From positions 5,455,001 through 5,519,000 of the forward strand of contig NZ_CP108427.1 in assembly GCF_035982055.1 (NCBI RefSeq): a DNA stretch of 64,000 nucleotides, read 5' to 3'. Positions 15,284 to 22,592 of this stretch are shown piece by piece (the stretch's first letter is position 1; each line of letters begins with the position of its first letter). The notes under the pieces were generated by a model. The model searched no databases and had not been told where the DNA came from. It saw only the letters and a list, made by a program, of their open reading frames with translations. Position numbers and translations under genes: made by a program. Origin of the DNA: Streptomyces sp. NBC_01288. Its GTDB lineage: Bacteria; Actinomycetota; Actinomycetes; Streptomycetales; Streptomycetaceae.

Positions 15284-18200
15284 TTGGTTCGTCATGCCTT
15301 CGTGGGCATCGCCGTCTCGTCCGTACTCGCCGCCGGGCTCGGCCCGCTGCTGCCGGCGCCCGCGTTCGCGGTGGGCGCGGCGCAGGAGACGGTCGTACCG
15401 GCCACGCTGCGCGGCACCTACACCTCGGCCGCGCTGCTCGCGTCCTCGACCCAGGGCGGTCACGACAGCGCCGGGGCGCAGGGCGTCTTCCACCGGGTGG
15501 AGGGCGTCACGCCGTCGCTGTGGACGCGCTACTCGGACGGTGTGGCGGTGCCCGTGCCGGCGCGGGACGGGGCGACCGTCCGGGCCACCGGTACGGATGT
15601 CCTCGCGTACCAGTACCCCGACGGCCGGGTCGCGTTCTGGGACCCGACCGACGGCACGACCCGCAGTGTCCAGATCCCGGCGGGCCTCGGCTTCCTCAGT
15701 GTCTTCGACAACCTCGCCCTCGCCTTCCGGAACTCCACCACCGAGGACGGCACCAGCACCCGGATCATGCATCTGCTGACCCCGGGCGCCGACGGAACCA
15801 CCCGGGACGTGACCGTCGCGGGCGGACCGGCGGGCCTGATATTCGGTCTGCCGGCCGGCGCGGACGCCACCAGCGTGTTCCTCCGCTCCTCGCTGGACGG
15901 ACAGCAGGTGCTGGTCGCCGTGGACCGGGAGACCGGGCAGGTGCAGAGCACGACCGGTCCGCTGCCCAGCGGGTACATCGATGTGCAGGCATCCCGGGAC
16001 CACGTGGTCGTTTCCGCCTACGACAAGGCCAAGGTGCTGGTGCTGCCGCGCGCCGACCTGTCGGCGACCCCGGCCGAGGTGGTGCTCAGGGGCGTCGGCG
16101 ACGGCGTGAACGCGACGCACGACCTGGCACTCGTAGGGGACTGGCTGGTCAACGGCACCGGCGCGGTGACGGCCCAGCCCATCGCCGGCGGCGCCGCGGT
16201 GACCCTCATGCCGTCGTCCTCGTTCGGGATCGCGGCAGGCCCCGACGGCACCGCCGTGAAGATCGGCCGCACCGGGAGCGACGACTGGGGCATCCAGCGC
16301 ATCCAGCCCGGTCCCGCCGGCACCCCGGTCGTCACCCAGGTCAGGGCGCTGCCCAAGCCGCCGGTCAGGATCCAGGGGCTGTCCCTGGAGCAGGGGCGGC
16401 TCCTCGTCGCCGACACCGGTGGCCCGAACGGATACCGCGACGACTACATACGGACCGTCGCCGCGACCGGTACGCCCGAGTTCGGCGCCCGCTCGTCGTT
16501 CGACGGCGCCCAACTGAACCTCGGCACCTGCCCGTTGACGGAGGTCGGCTGCTCCCAGCTGTACGGCACGGCCGACGGCCGGGCCGCCTGGGTGACGAAG
16601 GACACCGCGACCAGCGACCGTATCCGGGTCAACGGGCCCGCCTCCGCCACCTTCTGGGAGCGCGCCGTCCCCGCGGGCGGCCGGATCACGGACGTCTCCG
16701 GCCGCTACCTGATCCACACCACGGCGACCGAGCAGACCGTCTACCGGATCGGCAACGACGGCGCACCGGCCCTCACCCGCACCCCCGGCGCCGCCGCCCT
16801 CTCCGGCGACACCCTGTGGACGCCGGGCACCACCCCCGGCACTCTCACGGCGTACGACCTCACCACCAAGGAGACCACCGAGACCCTCACCACCGACGCC
16901 GGCTGCGCACCCACCGAACTCCGGGCCAACGGCCGCTGGCTGTACTGGAGTTGCCCCGACGGCACGGCCGGCGTCTACGACCGTACGGCGAAGAAGTCGG
17001 TCCAAGTCCCCTCCGGCGAGGCCGAGTTGGGCGACGGATTCGTCGTCACGCACGACAGACAGGCCGGGCAACTGGTCCTCACCACATTCCCCGACGGCAC
17101 ACCCGTGAGCCGGGTGATCGGCGCGCTGCCCGACACCGGGGTCTCCCAGCGCGAGGTGCGCTGGACGGTCGACGAGCCGACCGGGAACGTGGCCTACGTC
17201 GACGACCAGGAGCGCGTGCACCTCGTGCCGACCGGCACGACCCCGCAGCCGCTGCGCCTGCTGGCCCCGGTCGAGGCGGCCCCGTCCGTGCAGGCGCACG
17301 AGATCGACACCACCCAGGACACCCTGGCCACCGTGCTGCTGTCGAAGCCGTCCGCGAGCTGGCGGCTGACCGTGCGCAGCCGGGCCACCGGCAAGGTCGT
17401 GGACACGCGGGACGGCGGCGCGGCGCGCGGCGAGCTGAAGGTCGGCTGGTCCGCGTCCGTCACCGGGGCGACCTTCCTGACGAACGGGTCGTACGACTGG
17501 ACGCTGTCCGTCGCACCGGCCGACGGGGTCGGTGCCCCGGTGACGGCGAGCGGCACGGTCGCGCTGCGCGGCGGTGCCCCGGCCCGCCACGACCACGTGG
17601 GCGGCGACGCCGTAGGTGATCTCCTGACGCTCGACCCGGCGGGTGCGCTGACGTATCAACTGGGCACGGGCAAGGGCACGTTCGCCGGCAAGGTCAGCGG
17701 CAGTGGCTGGCCGACGACCGTCAGGGCGGTGCCCTTCGGCGACCTGAGCGGCGACCGCTGCAACGACGTCCTGGTCCGGCTGAGCAGCGGCGCGCTCCGC
17801 GCGTACAAACCGGCCTGCGACGCGGTGCTGAAGCCGTCGACGGCGTACACGTCACTCGGCACGAGCGGCTGGAACCAGTACGACGTCCTCACCGCGCCCG
17901 GCGACATCAGCGGCGACGGCCGTCCGGACCTGATCGCCCGCAACACGTCCACCGGGGACGTCTACCTCTACAAGGGCACCGGCACGGGCAAGCTCTCCGC
18001 CCGCGTGAAGCTGTACACGAACTGGAAGACGTACAAGAAGGTCGTCGGCGTCGGTGACATCAACGGCGACGGCATCGGCGACCTCCTCGCCCAGGACCAG
18101 TCGAACAACCTGTACCGCTACTACGGCACCGGCCGCGGCACCTTCGGGGCGCGGGCGAAGCTGTTCACGGCGTGGGGCGGGTCGTACAACACGGTGGTCG

Positions 18201-18352
18201 GGGTCGGGGACATCACCGGGGACGGGAAGGCGGACCTGGTCGAGCGGGACTCGGCGGGGGTGCTGTACCGCAACAGCGGTGACGGGAAGGGGTCGTTCGG
18301 GGCGCGGGTGAAGATCGCGACCGGGTGGCAGGGCTACAAGGGCGTCTTCTGA
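15284..18352 (+). CDS. Secreted protein with FG-GAP/VCBS repeats
   Basis: A 1022-residue extracellular protein. A signal peptide ends around Pro-Ala-Phe-Ala-Val-Gly. The first 650 residues look like irregular beta-propeller blades without a clear motif, then a fibronectin-like segment. The last 250 carry at least four FG-GAP/VCBS repeats with Ca2+-binding loops such as Gly-Asp-Ile-Ser-Gly-Asp-Gly-Arg-Pro-Asp-Leu and Gly-Asp-Ile-Asn-Gly-Asp-Gly-Ile-Gly-Asp-Leu. The TTG start at 15284 follows GGGAGG by 5 nt and gives a signal peptide with a basic start; a longer reading frame upstream lacks this. Role is likely extracellular binding or adhesion; no catalytic residues are evident. Confidence 0.85.
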   Translation: MVRHAFVGIAVSSVLAAGLGPLLPAPAFAVGAAQETVVPATLRGTYTSAALLASSTQGGHDSAGAQGVFHRVEGVTPSLWTRYSDGVAVPVPARDGATVRATGTDVLAYQYPDGRVAFWDPTDGTTRSVQIPAGLGFLSVFDNLALAFRNSTTEDGTSTRIMHLLTPGADGTTRDVTVAGGPAGLIFGLPAGADATSVFLRSSLDGQQVLVAVDRETGQVQSTTGPLPSGYIDVQASRDHVVVSAYDKAKVLVLPRADLSATPAEVVLRGVGDGVNATHDLALVGDWLVNGTGAVTAQPIAGGAAVTLMPSSSFGIAAGPDGTAVKIGRTGSDDWGIQRIQPGPAGTPVVTQVRALPKPPVRIQGLSLEQGRLLVADTGGPNGYRDDYIRTVAATGTPEFGARSSFDGAQLNLGTCPLTEVGCSQLYGTADGRAAWVTKDTATSDRIRVNGPASATFWERAVPAGGRITDVSGRYLIHTTATEQTVYRIGNDGAPALTRTPGAAALSGDTLWTPGTTPGTLTAYDLTTKETTETLTTDAGCAPTELRANGRWLYWSCPDGTAGVYDRTAKKSVQVPSGEAELGDGFVVTHDRQAGQLVLTTFPDGTPVSRVIGALPDTGVSQREVRWTVDEPTGNVAYVDDQERVHLVPTGTTPQPLRLLAPVEAAPSVQAHEIDTTQDTLATVLLSKPSASWRLTVRSRATGKVVDTRDGGAARGELKVGWSASVTGATFLTNGSYDWTLSVAPADGVGAPVTASGTVALRGGAPARHDHVGGDAVGDLLTLDPAGALTYQLGTGKGTFAGKVSGSGWPTTVRAVPFGDLSGDRCNDVLVRLSSGALRAYKPACDAVLKPSTAYTSLGTSGWNQYDVLTAPGDISGDGRPDLIARNTSTGDVYLYKGTGTGKLSARVKLYTNWKTYKKVVGVGDINGDGIGDLLAQDQSNNLYRYYGTGRGTFGARAKLFTAWGGSYNTVVGVGDITGDGKADLVERDSAGVLYRNSGDGKGSFGARVKIATGWQGYKGVF

Positions 18353-18356
18353 GGTG

Positions 18357-18384
18357 ACTCGTATGTGACGCGTATGTGACTCCT
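18357..18384. repeat. Short direct repeats upstream of the permease gene
   Basis: Two adjacent 11-bp units CGTATGTGACG and CGTATGTGACT, preceded by GTGACT, lie about 85 bp before the permease ATG. They resemble a tandem half-site operator (TGTGAC), but nothing shows which protein would bind. Confidence 0.35.
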
Positions 18385-18467
18385 AGGGCGTTTTCTGGCC
18401 ACATCGAGTCCTTATCGATTCCTTAAGTGGCGCATGTCACGCCCCCGGCGAGGGAATCGCTGGGGGC

Positions 18468-20027
18468 ATGACAGATGACGCCATAGCGAGTGGGCTGTCA
18501 AAGGGAGATCCCCCCGGTCTCTCCGACGAAGAACGGCTTGCCCAACTCGGCTACACGCAGGTTCTCGCCCGCCGCATGTCGGCGTTCTCCAACTACGCGG
18601 TCTCCTTCACGATCATCTCGGTCCTGTCGGGCTGCCTGACGCTGTACCTGTTCGGCATGAACACGGGCGGCCCGGCCGTGATCATGTGGGGCTGGGTGGC
18701 GGTCGGCCTGATGACCCTCTTCGTCGGCCTGTCGATGGCCGAGATCTGCTCCGCCTACCCGACGTCGGCGGGCCTGTACTTCTGGGCCCACCGCCTGGCG
18801 CCCCCGCGCACGGCGGCGGCCTGGGCGTGGTTCACGGGCTGGTTCAACGTCCTCGGCCAGGTCGCGGTGACCGCGGGCATCGACTTCGGCGCGGCGTCGT
18901 TCCTGGGCGCGTACCTGAACCTCCAGTTCGACTTCAAGGTGACGCCGGGCCGCACGGTGCTCCTCTTCGCCGGGATCCTGATCCTCCACGGCCTGCTGAA
19001 CACCTTCGGCGTGAAGATCGTCGCCATCCTCAACAACGTGAGCGTGTGGTGGCACGTGGTGGGTGTCGGCGTGATCGTCGGCGCGCTGACCTTCGTCCCG
19101 GACCACCACCAGTCGACGACGTTCGTCTTCACGAAGTTCGTGAACAACACCGGCTGGGGCAGCGGGGTCTACGTCGTCCTGCTGGGCCTCCTGATGGCGC
19201 AGTACACCTTCACCGGCTACGACGCCTCCGCCCACATGACGGAGGAGACCCACGACGCGTCGACGGCGGGCCCGAAGGGCATCGTCCGCTCCATCTGGAC
19301 GTCCTGGATAGCCGGCTTCGTGCTGCTCCTGGGCTTCACGTACGCGATCCAGTCGTACAACGGGGAGCTGAAGTCGGCGACAGGCGCACCCCCGGCCCAG
19401 ATCCTCCTCGACGCCCTGGGAGCGACGGCGGGCAAGCTGTTGCTGTTGGTGGTGATCGGCGCGCAGCTCTTCTGCGGGATGGCGTCGGTGACGGCCAACA
19501 GCCGCATGATCTACGCCTTCTCACGCGACGGCGCGCTCCCGTTCTCCCGCGTCTGGCACACGGTGAGCCCGCGCTCGCGGACGCCGGTGGCGGCGGTGTG
19601 GCTGGCGGCGGCGGGTGCGCTGGTGCTCGGCCTCCCCTACCTGATCAATGTGACGGCGTACGCGGCGGTGACGTCGATCGCGGTGATCGGCCTGTACATC
19701 GCCTACGTCATCCCGACCCTCCTACGGCTGGGCAAGGGGGACGACTTCCAGCGCGGGCCGTGGCATCTGGGCCGGTGGTCGCGGCTGATCGGGACGGTGT
19801 CGGTGGTGTGGGTGATCGTGATCACCGTCCTGTTCATGCTGCCGCAGGTCTCACCGGTCACCTGGGAGTCCTTCAACTACGCGCCGGTGGCGGTCCTGGT
19901 GGTCCTGGGCTTCGCGGCGGCCTGGTGGTTCGCCTCGGCCCGGGAGTGGTTCCTGAACCCGGAACACGCACGGACGAAGGCACGGGAGGCGGCGCGGGCG
20001 GGGGCGCCGGAGCCGGTGGATCCGTAG
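18468..20027 (+). CDS. APC-family amino acid permease
   Basis: A 519-residue inner-membrane transporter with about 12 hydrophobic segments. The N-terminus has the amino acid/choline transporter-like Leu-Gly-Tyr-x-Gln-x-Leu-Ala-Arg-Arg-Met and Phe-Ser-Asn-Tyr-Ala-Val-Ser-Phe-Thr-Ile-Ile-Ser signature, then Gly-Gly-Pro in TM1-2. This matches the GABA/amino-acid permease branch, so a proton-coupled amino acid or gamma-aminobutyrate uptake role is likely; the substrate cannot be fixed from sequence alone. The ATG at 18468 follows a GGGGG stretch. No linked catabolic gene is present. Confidence 0.88.
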   Translation: MTDDAIASGLSKGDPPGLSDEERLAQLGYTQVLARRMSAFSNYAVSFTIISVLSGCLTLYLFGMNTGGPAVIMWGWVAVGLMTLFVGLSMAEICSAYPTSAGLYFWAHRLAPPRTAAAWAWFTGWFNVLGQVAVTAGIDFGAASFLGAYLNLQFDFKVTPGRTVLLFAGILILHGLLNTFGVKIVAILNNVSVWWHVVGVGVIVGALTFVPDHHQSTTFVFTKFVNNTGWGSGVYVVLLGLLMAQYTFTGYDASAHMTEETHDASTAGPKGIVRSIWTSWIAGFVLLLGFTYAIQSYNGELKSATGAPPAQILLDALGATAGKLLLLVVIGAQLFCGMASVTANSRMIYAFSRDGALPFSRVWHTVSPRSRTPVAAVWLAAAGALVLGLPYLINVTAYAAVTSIAVIGLYIAYVIPTLLRLGKGDDFQRGPWHLGRWSRLIGTVSVVWVIVITVLFMLPQVSPVTWESFNYAPVAVLVVLGFAAAWWFASAREWFLNPEHARTKAREAARAGAPEPVDP

Positions 20028-20175
20028 CGGTCCGGGTTGGTTGGTGTCTTTGCCGGTATGGGGGTGGTGGTGTGGGGCGGGGTGCCTGGACCGGTGGATC
20101 CGTAGTTCTCCGGCGAAGGTGCGGGGGGTGGGGCGGGCGGGGGTGCCCGAACCGGTGGATCCGTAACACTCCGGA
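20000..20175 (+). repeat. Threefold duplication of the permease gene's 3' end
   Basis: The final codons and stop of the permease gene (CCGGTGGATCCGTA at 20013-20026) recur at 20091-20104 and 20152-20165. Each is preceded by GGGTGCC-like sequence and followed by TCCGG. The units are 60-80 bp apart and only partly alike outside the 14-bp core. The rest of 20028-20309 shows no gene. Confidence 0.75.
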
Positions 20176-20309
20176 CCAGTCGGTCCCTTGTCCCGGCCCT
20201 ACTCCCGGCCCTGCTCGCACCCTGTTTCGCCGTCCGGCGCGGCCGTGTCCCCGATACCCGATCGGAGACACGGCCACCTCCCGCTATGCTCGGGGAGGCA
20301 ACATCGCGA

Positions 20310-20382
20310 GGACCCTTAGCTCAATTGGCAGAGCAGTGGACTTTTAATCCATTGGTTGTGGGTTCGAGTCCCACAGGGTCTA
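20310..20382 (+). tRNA. tRNA-Lys (UUU)
   Basis: A 73-nt cloverleaf. Acceptor GGACCCT pairs with AGGGTCT, including a terminal G-U, discriminator A. The anticodon loop CTTTTAA gives TTT. The T-arm has GGTTCGAGT. No encoded CCA. Confidence 0.94.
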
Positions 20383-20388
20383 CGCAAT

Positions 20389-20423
20389 CGGCCCCAGCTC
20401 AGAGGCACTTCGAGCTGGGGCCG
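20389..20423 (+). terminator. Terminator after tRNA-Lys
   Basis: A perfect 12-bp stem CGGCCCCAGCTC/GAGCTGGGGCCG with an 11-nt loop follows the tRNA by 6 bp, with a TTTTC run shortly after. Confidence 0.85.
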
Positions 20424-20495
20424 CAGCCATTTTCGGGGCCTCGGTGATCGTTAGCTCAGCCGACGCTCAACCGAAGTGCAGGCGATCATGTGTTC

Positions 20496-21101
20496 TCAGT
20501 CGTAGTCGCCGGAGCTGTCCCGCAATCGGTGCGCCTCATCGACGAGCGCCTGGGCTTCCGCCAGCTTGTCGGCGAAGTTCACCGAGATCTTGCAGTGCTC
20601 GCGCTTCTGGTACTGCACGTTGACCAAGAGGCCAGAGGATTGAGCCAGCCGGATCATCCGGTTCGCGTCGGCCTCGCTGATCTCCGTCATGTCGAGGGTG
20701 ACGCCGCACTGGATGTCTTCTCGCAATTCCATGGTGGCTCCGTTCTCGACCCCCGCCGTCAGTTTGCACTCGCCGCCCTTCGCCTGCACATGGAGCGGCC
20801 CCGGTCGGCAACGGGGAATGCCGGCCGGGGCCCGGTCCCGCCCGCCCCACTCAGCACGGGGTACCGGGGCGGACGGGAGTCTGCGGACTCGGTCGTTCTC
20901 GCGCAGGGCGCGGGAGATCATGACCCGGGCCAGGACACGGACCAGCGAGGTGTCCGGCTGGATCAGGTCGGCGTGTTCATGGTGCGCCCACACGTCCCGC
21001 CCGGGCCCGCTCATGGATTCCTGGTGCCAGATGAGGACGGCGTCGTCCGGGTCGGCGATCGGCTCGTCGCAGTCGCGGCAGATGTGAGGGCGCGCCGTCA
21101 T
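20496..21101 (-). CDS. Hypothetical accessory protein, possibly two fused reading frames
   Basis: A 201-residue frame. The first 70 residues contain Cys-Arg-Asp-Cys-Asp-Glu-Pro-Ile, a zinc-knuckle-like start, and a His-Glu-His-Ala-Asp-Leu segment; I have the impression that small proteins of this sort occur behind DUF6415 genes. The middle is low-complexity. The last 77 residues could be a separate gene starting with ATG at 20732, which has its own GGAG ribosome site 6 nt upstream and reads as a compact alpha/beta protein. A lost stop between two small genes is likely. The ATG overlaps the end of the upstream DUF6415-like frame by 4 nt (ATGA), so the two form an operon. Function unknown. Confidence 0.5.
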   Translation of the reverse strand: MTARPHICRDCDEPIADPDDAVLIWHQESMSGPGRDVWAHHEHADLIQPDTSLVRVLARVMISRALRENDRVRRLPSAPVPRAEWGGRDRAPAGIPRCRPGPLHVQAKGGECKLTAGVENGATMELREDIQCGVTLDMTEISEADANRMIRLAQSSGLLVNVQYQKREHCKISVNFADKLAEAQALVDEAHRLRDSSGDYD

Positions 21102-21401
21102 GTTGTGGCCCCGCCGAGGTTGCGGTGGTGGTCACACAGGGCGGTCAGGACACGGGCCAGGCGGCGGGCGTAGGCGAGCCGTGCGGAGGCGAGGGGCCGG
21201 ATCTCTCCGCCGGCGTCGAGCTTGCGGCGAGCCTCGCCCAGGCAGACGTCGGCGAGCGCGCCCGGCATGCTCGGCAGCGAGCGGCTCGACCTCGGTCACC
21301 ATCAGCTCGACGTGCCCGCGCAACTGTGCGATGAGCAGGGTGACGTCCATGGCGGTGGAAGGTGCGGCGAGGGCGAGTGCCCGGTGCACGGTGGCGCGCA
21401 T
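21098..21401 (-). pseudogene. DUF6415-like gene with frameshift
   Basis: Two frames together make one DUF6415-like protein. The first reads Met-Arg-Ala-Thr-Val-His-Arg-Ala-Leu-Ala-Leu and later Leu-Leu-Ile-Ala-Gln-Leu-Arg-Gly-His-Val-Glu-Leu-Met. The second frame continues with Cys-Leu-Gly-Glu-Ala-Arg-Arg-Lys-Leu, then Ala-Arg-Arg-Leu-Ala-Arg-Val-Leu-Thr-Ala-Leu-Cys-Asp-His-His. The junction needs a single-base loss or gain near 21275-21285. The stop overlaps the start of the 21101 gene by 4 nt, as in intact operons. It is either a decayed gene or a sequencing error. DUF6415 genes often pair with small GntR-type regulators. Confidence 0.6.
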
Positions 21402-21630
21402 GGACTGGAAGCCGGACGTACCGCGGTGGCGGCAGGTATACGAGGTCATCGAGGCCCGAATCGTGGACGGCACGTACCCGCCGGGCTCGCAGCTACCGGG
21501 CGTTCTCGCGATCCAGGGCGAGTTCGGCATCGCGCAGATGACGGCCCGCCGGGTCCTGTCCGAGCTGAGGGACACGGGCCTCGCGCAGATGCAGGTCGGC
21601 GTCGGAACGTTCGTCACCGAGTTGCCCTAG
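21400..21630 (+). CDS. Small GntR-type winged-helix regulator
   Basis: A 76-residue protein consisting of just a GntR DNA-binding domain: Trp-Arg-Gln-Val-Tyr-Glu-Val-Ile-Glu-Ala-Arg-Ile, the Gly-Thr-Tyr-Pro-Pro-Gly-Ser-Gln-Leu-Pro turn and the Met-Thr-Ala-Arg-Arg-Val-Leu-Ser-Glu-Leu recognition helix, ending with the wing Gly-Val-Gly-Thr-Phe-Val. No effector domain follows. The ATG at 21400 directly overlaps the likely start of the divergent DUF6415-like gene and lacks a good ribosome site, so the true start is uncertain. It sits in the accessory patch behind tRNA-Lys. Confidence 0.65.
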   Translation: MDWKPDVPRWRQVYEVIEARIVDGTYPPGSQLPGVLAIQGEFGIAQMTARRVLSELRDTGLAQMQVGVGTFVTELP

Positions 21631-22141
21631 CCGTAGTAGCGCGATAAGTGGGCGCTGGTGACCGCCCTGTTTTGTGCGCACATCTATATGCGGGCGGCCC
21701 GCCCCCGGCGACTGGGGTTACACCGGGGGCGTGGCCTGGGGCAAAGCCCCTAGTGGTGGAGCAGCCGTTCGACGACGGACCACAGCGCGCGTGCCGCTAT
21801 CGCGATCCCGAGTCGTTCAGCCACTGCAAGCGCCCACCCCTTGCGGGAGTCGGCGTGATCCTTTGGCACCACTTGCCCACCTCACCTCATCTTGTTGGGC
21901 CAGGGCCGCCGAGGTCCGGCAACCCCCAGCGGAAACCGGGCGCTTGATCGACCCCGGCTACCAACTGATGAGGTGTGGCATGTGGAAGCTATGGGAGTGC
22001 CCGCCGCCGCTGTCAGGGCGCGCGGCGGGCGCAGAGGCGCGCGAGGCTGACATGCCTTCTCACCCGCCTCGGCCGTCCCGTGGCAGACGCACGAAAGCGG
22101 CCCCGCCCTCCCGAAGGAGAGCGGGGCCGCGTCGGCGATCA
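21631..22141. other. Intergenic accessory stretch without a recognisable gene
   Basis: No frame in these 510 bp shows family resemblance or a good ribosome site. The only structure is a 10-bp perfect hairpin GCGGCCCCGC/GCGGGGCCGC at 22097-22130, with a TTTC run on the minus-strand side, which could terminate minus-strand transcription. Confidence 0.5.
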
Positions 22142-22351
22142 ATGAGTTACGCCGTGACCTCCGACCGCGACCCCGGCGTCCTGTGCACCGAGCACCGCGA
22201 GCTGTACGAGGCGATCTGCGCCGGCGACACCGAACTCGCCGCCTCGCTCGCCTTCGTGCACGTGGAGCGCGGCCGCCGACCGTCCCTGGAGTCCCTGGCC
22301 GGGGTGCTGCCGGCCGGTACCGATCCCGCCGAGGGGGTCGGGCCGGGATGA
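22142..22351 (+). CDS. Small hypothetical protein
   Basis: A 69-residue frame from ATG 22142. It reads as mostly helical, with Cys-Thr-Glu-His-Arg-Glu-Leu-Tyr-Glu-Ala-Ile-Cys-Ala-Gly-Asp-Thr-Glu-Leu-Ala, then a Gly/Pro-rich tail. Codon bias is coding-like but the ribosome site is poor. It lies in the accessory patch. I do not recognise a family. Confidence 0.4.
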   Translation: MSYAVTSDRDPGVLCTEHRELYEAICAGDTELAASLAFVHVERGRRPSLESLAGVLPAGTDPAEGVGPG

Positions 22352-22592
22352 CGGGACCGGTCCCCTCCGCATCCCGGAACGGTCAATACCCGTTGATGGG
22401 CCGGTCTTCGTGGCCCCTGCTTTGATCAAACACCGCGCAAACTTTCGACGCGTCGACGAACCGGCGCCCATTCATCGGCCTTCGCTGTCCCCGACGTGAC
22501 CTATTCTCCCGACAGTTCCAGCGCACACCTGACTGGATCGCACAGGCCGTGCGCGCCGCCTTCCGACGCCTTCGCCGGCCCGGAGGGGGAAC

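Noticed and set aside
20310..22400. Intact integrative element at tRNA-Lys
   Set aside because: No integrase, excisionase, replication gene or duplicated tRNA 3' end could be found.
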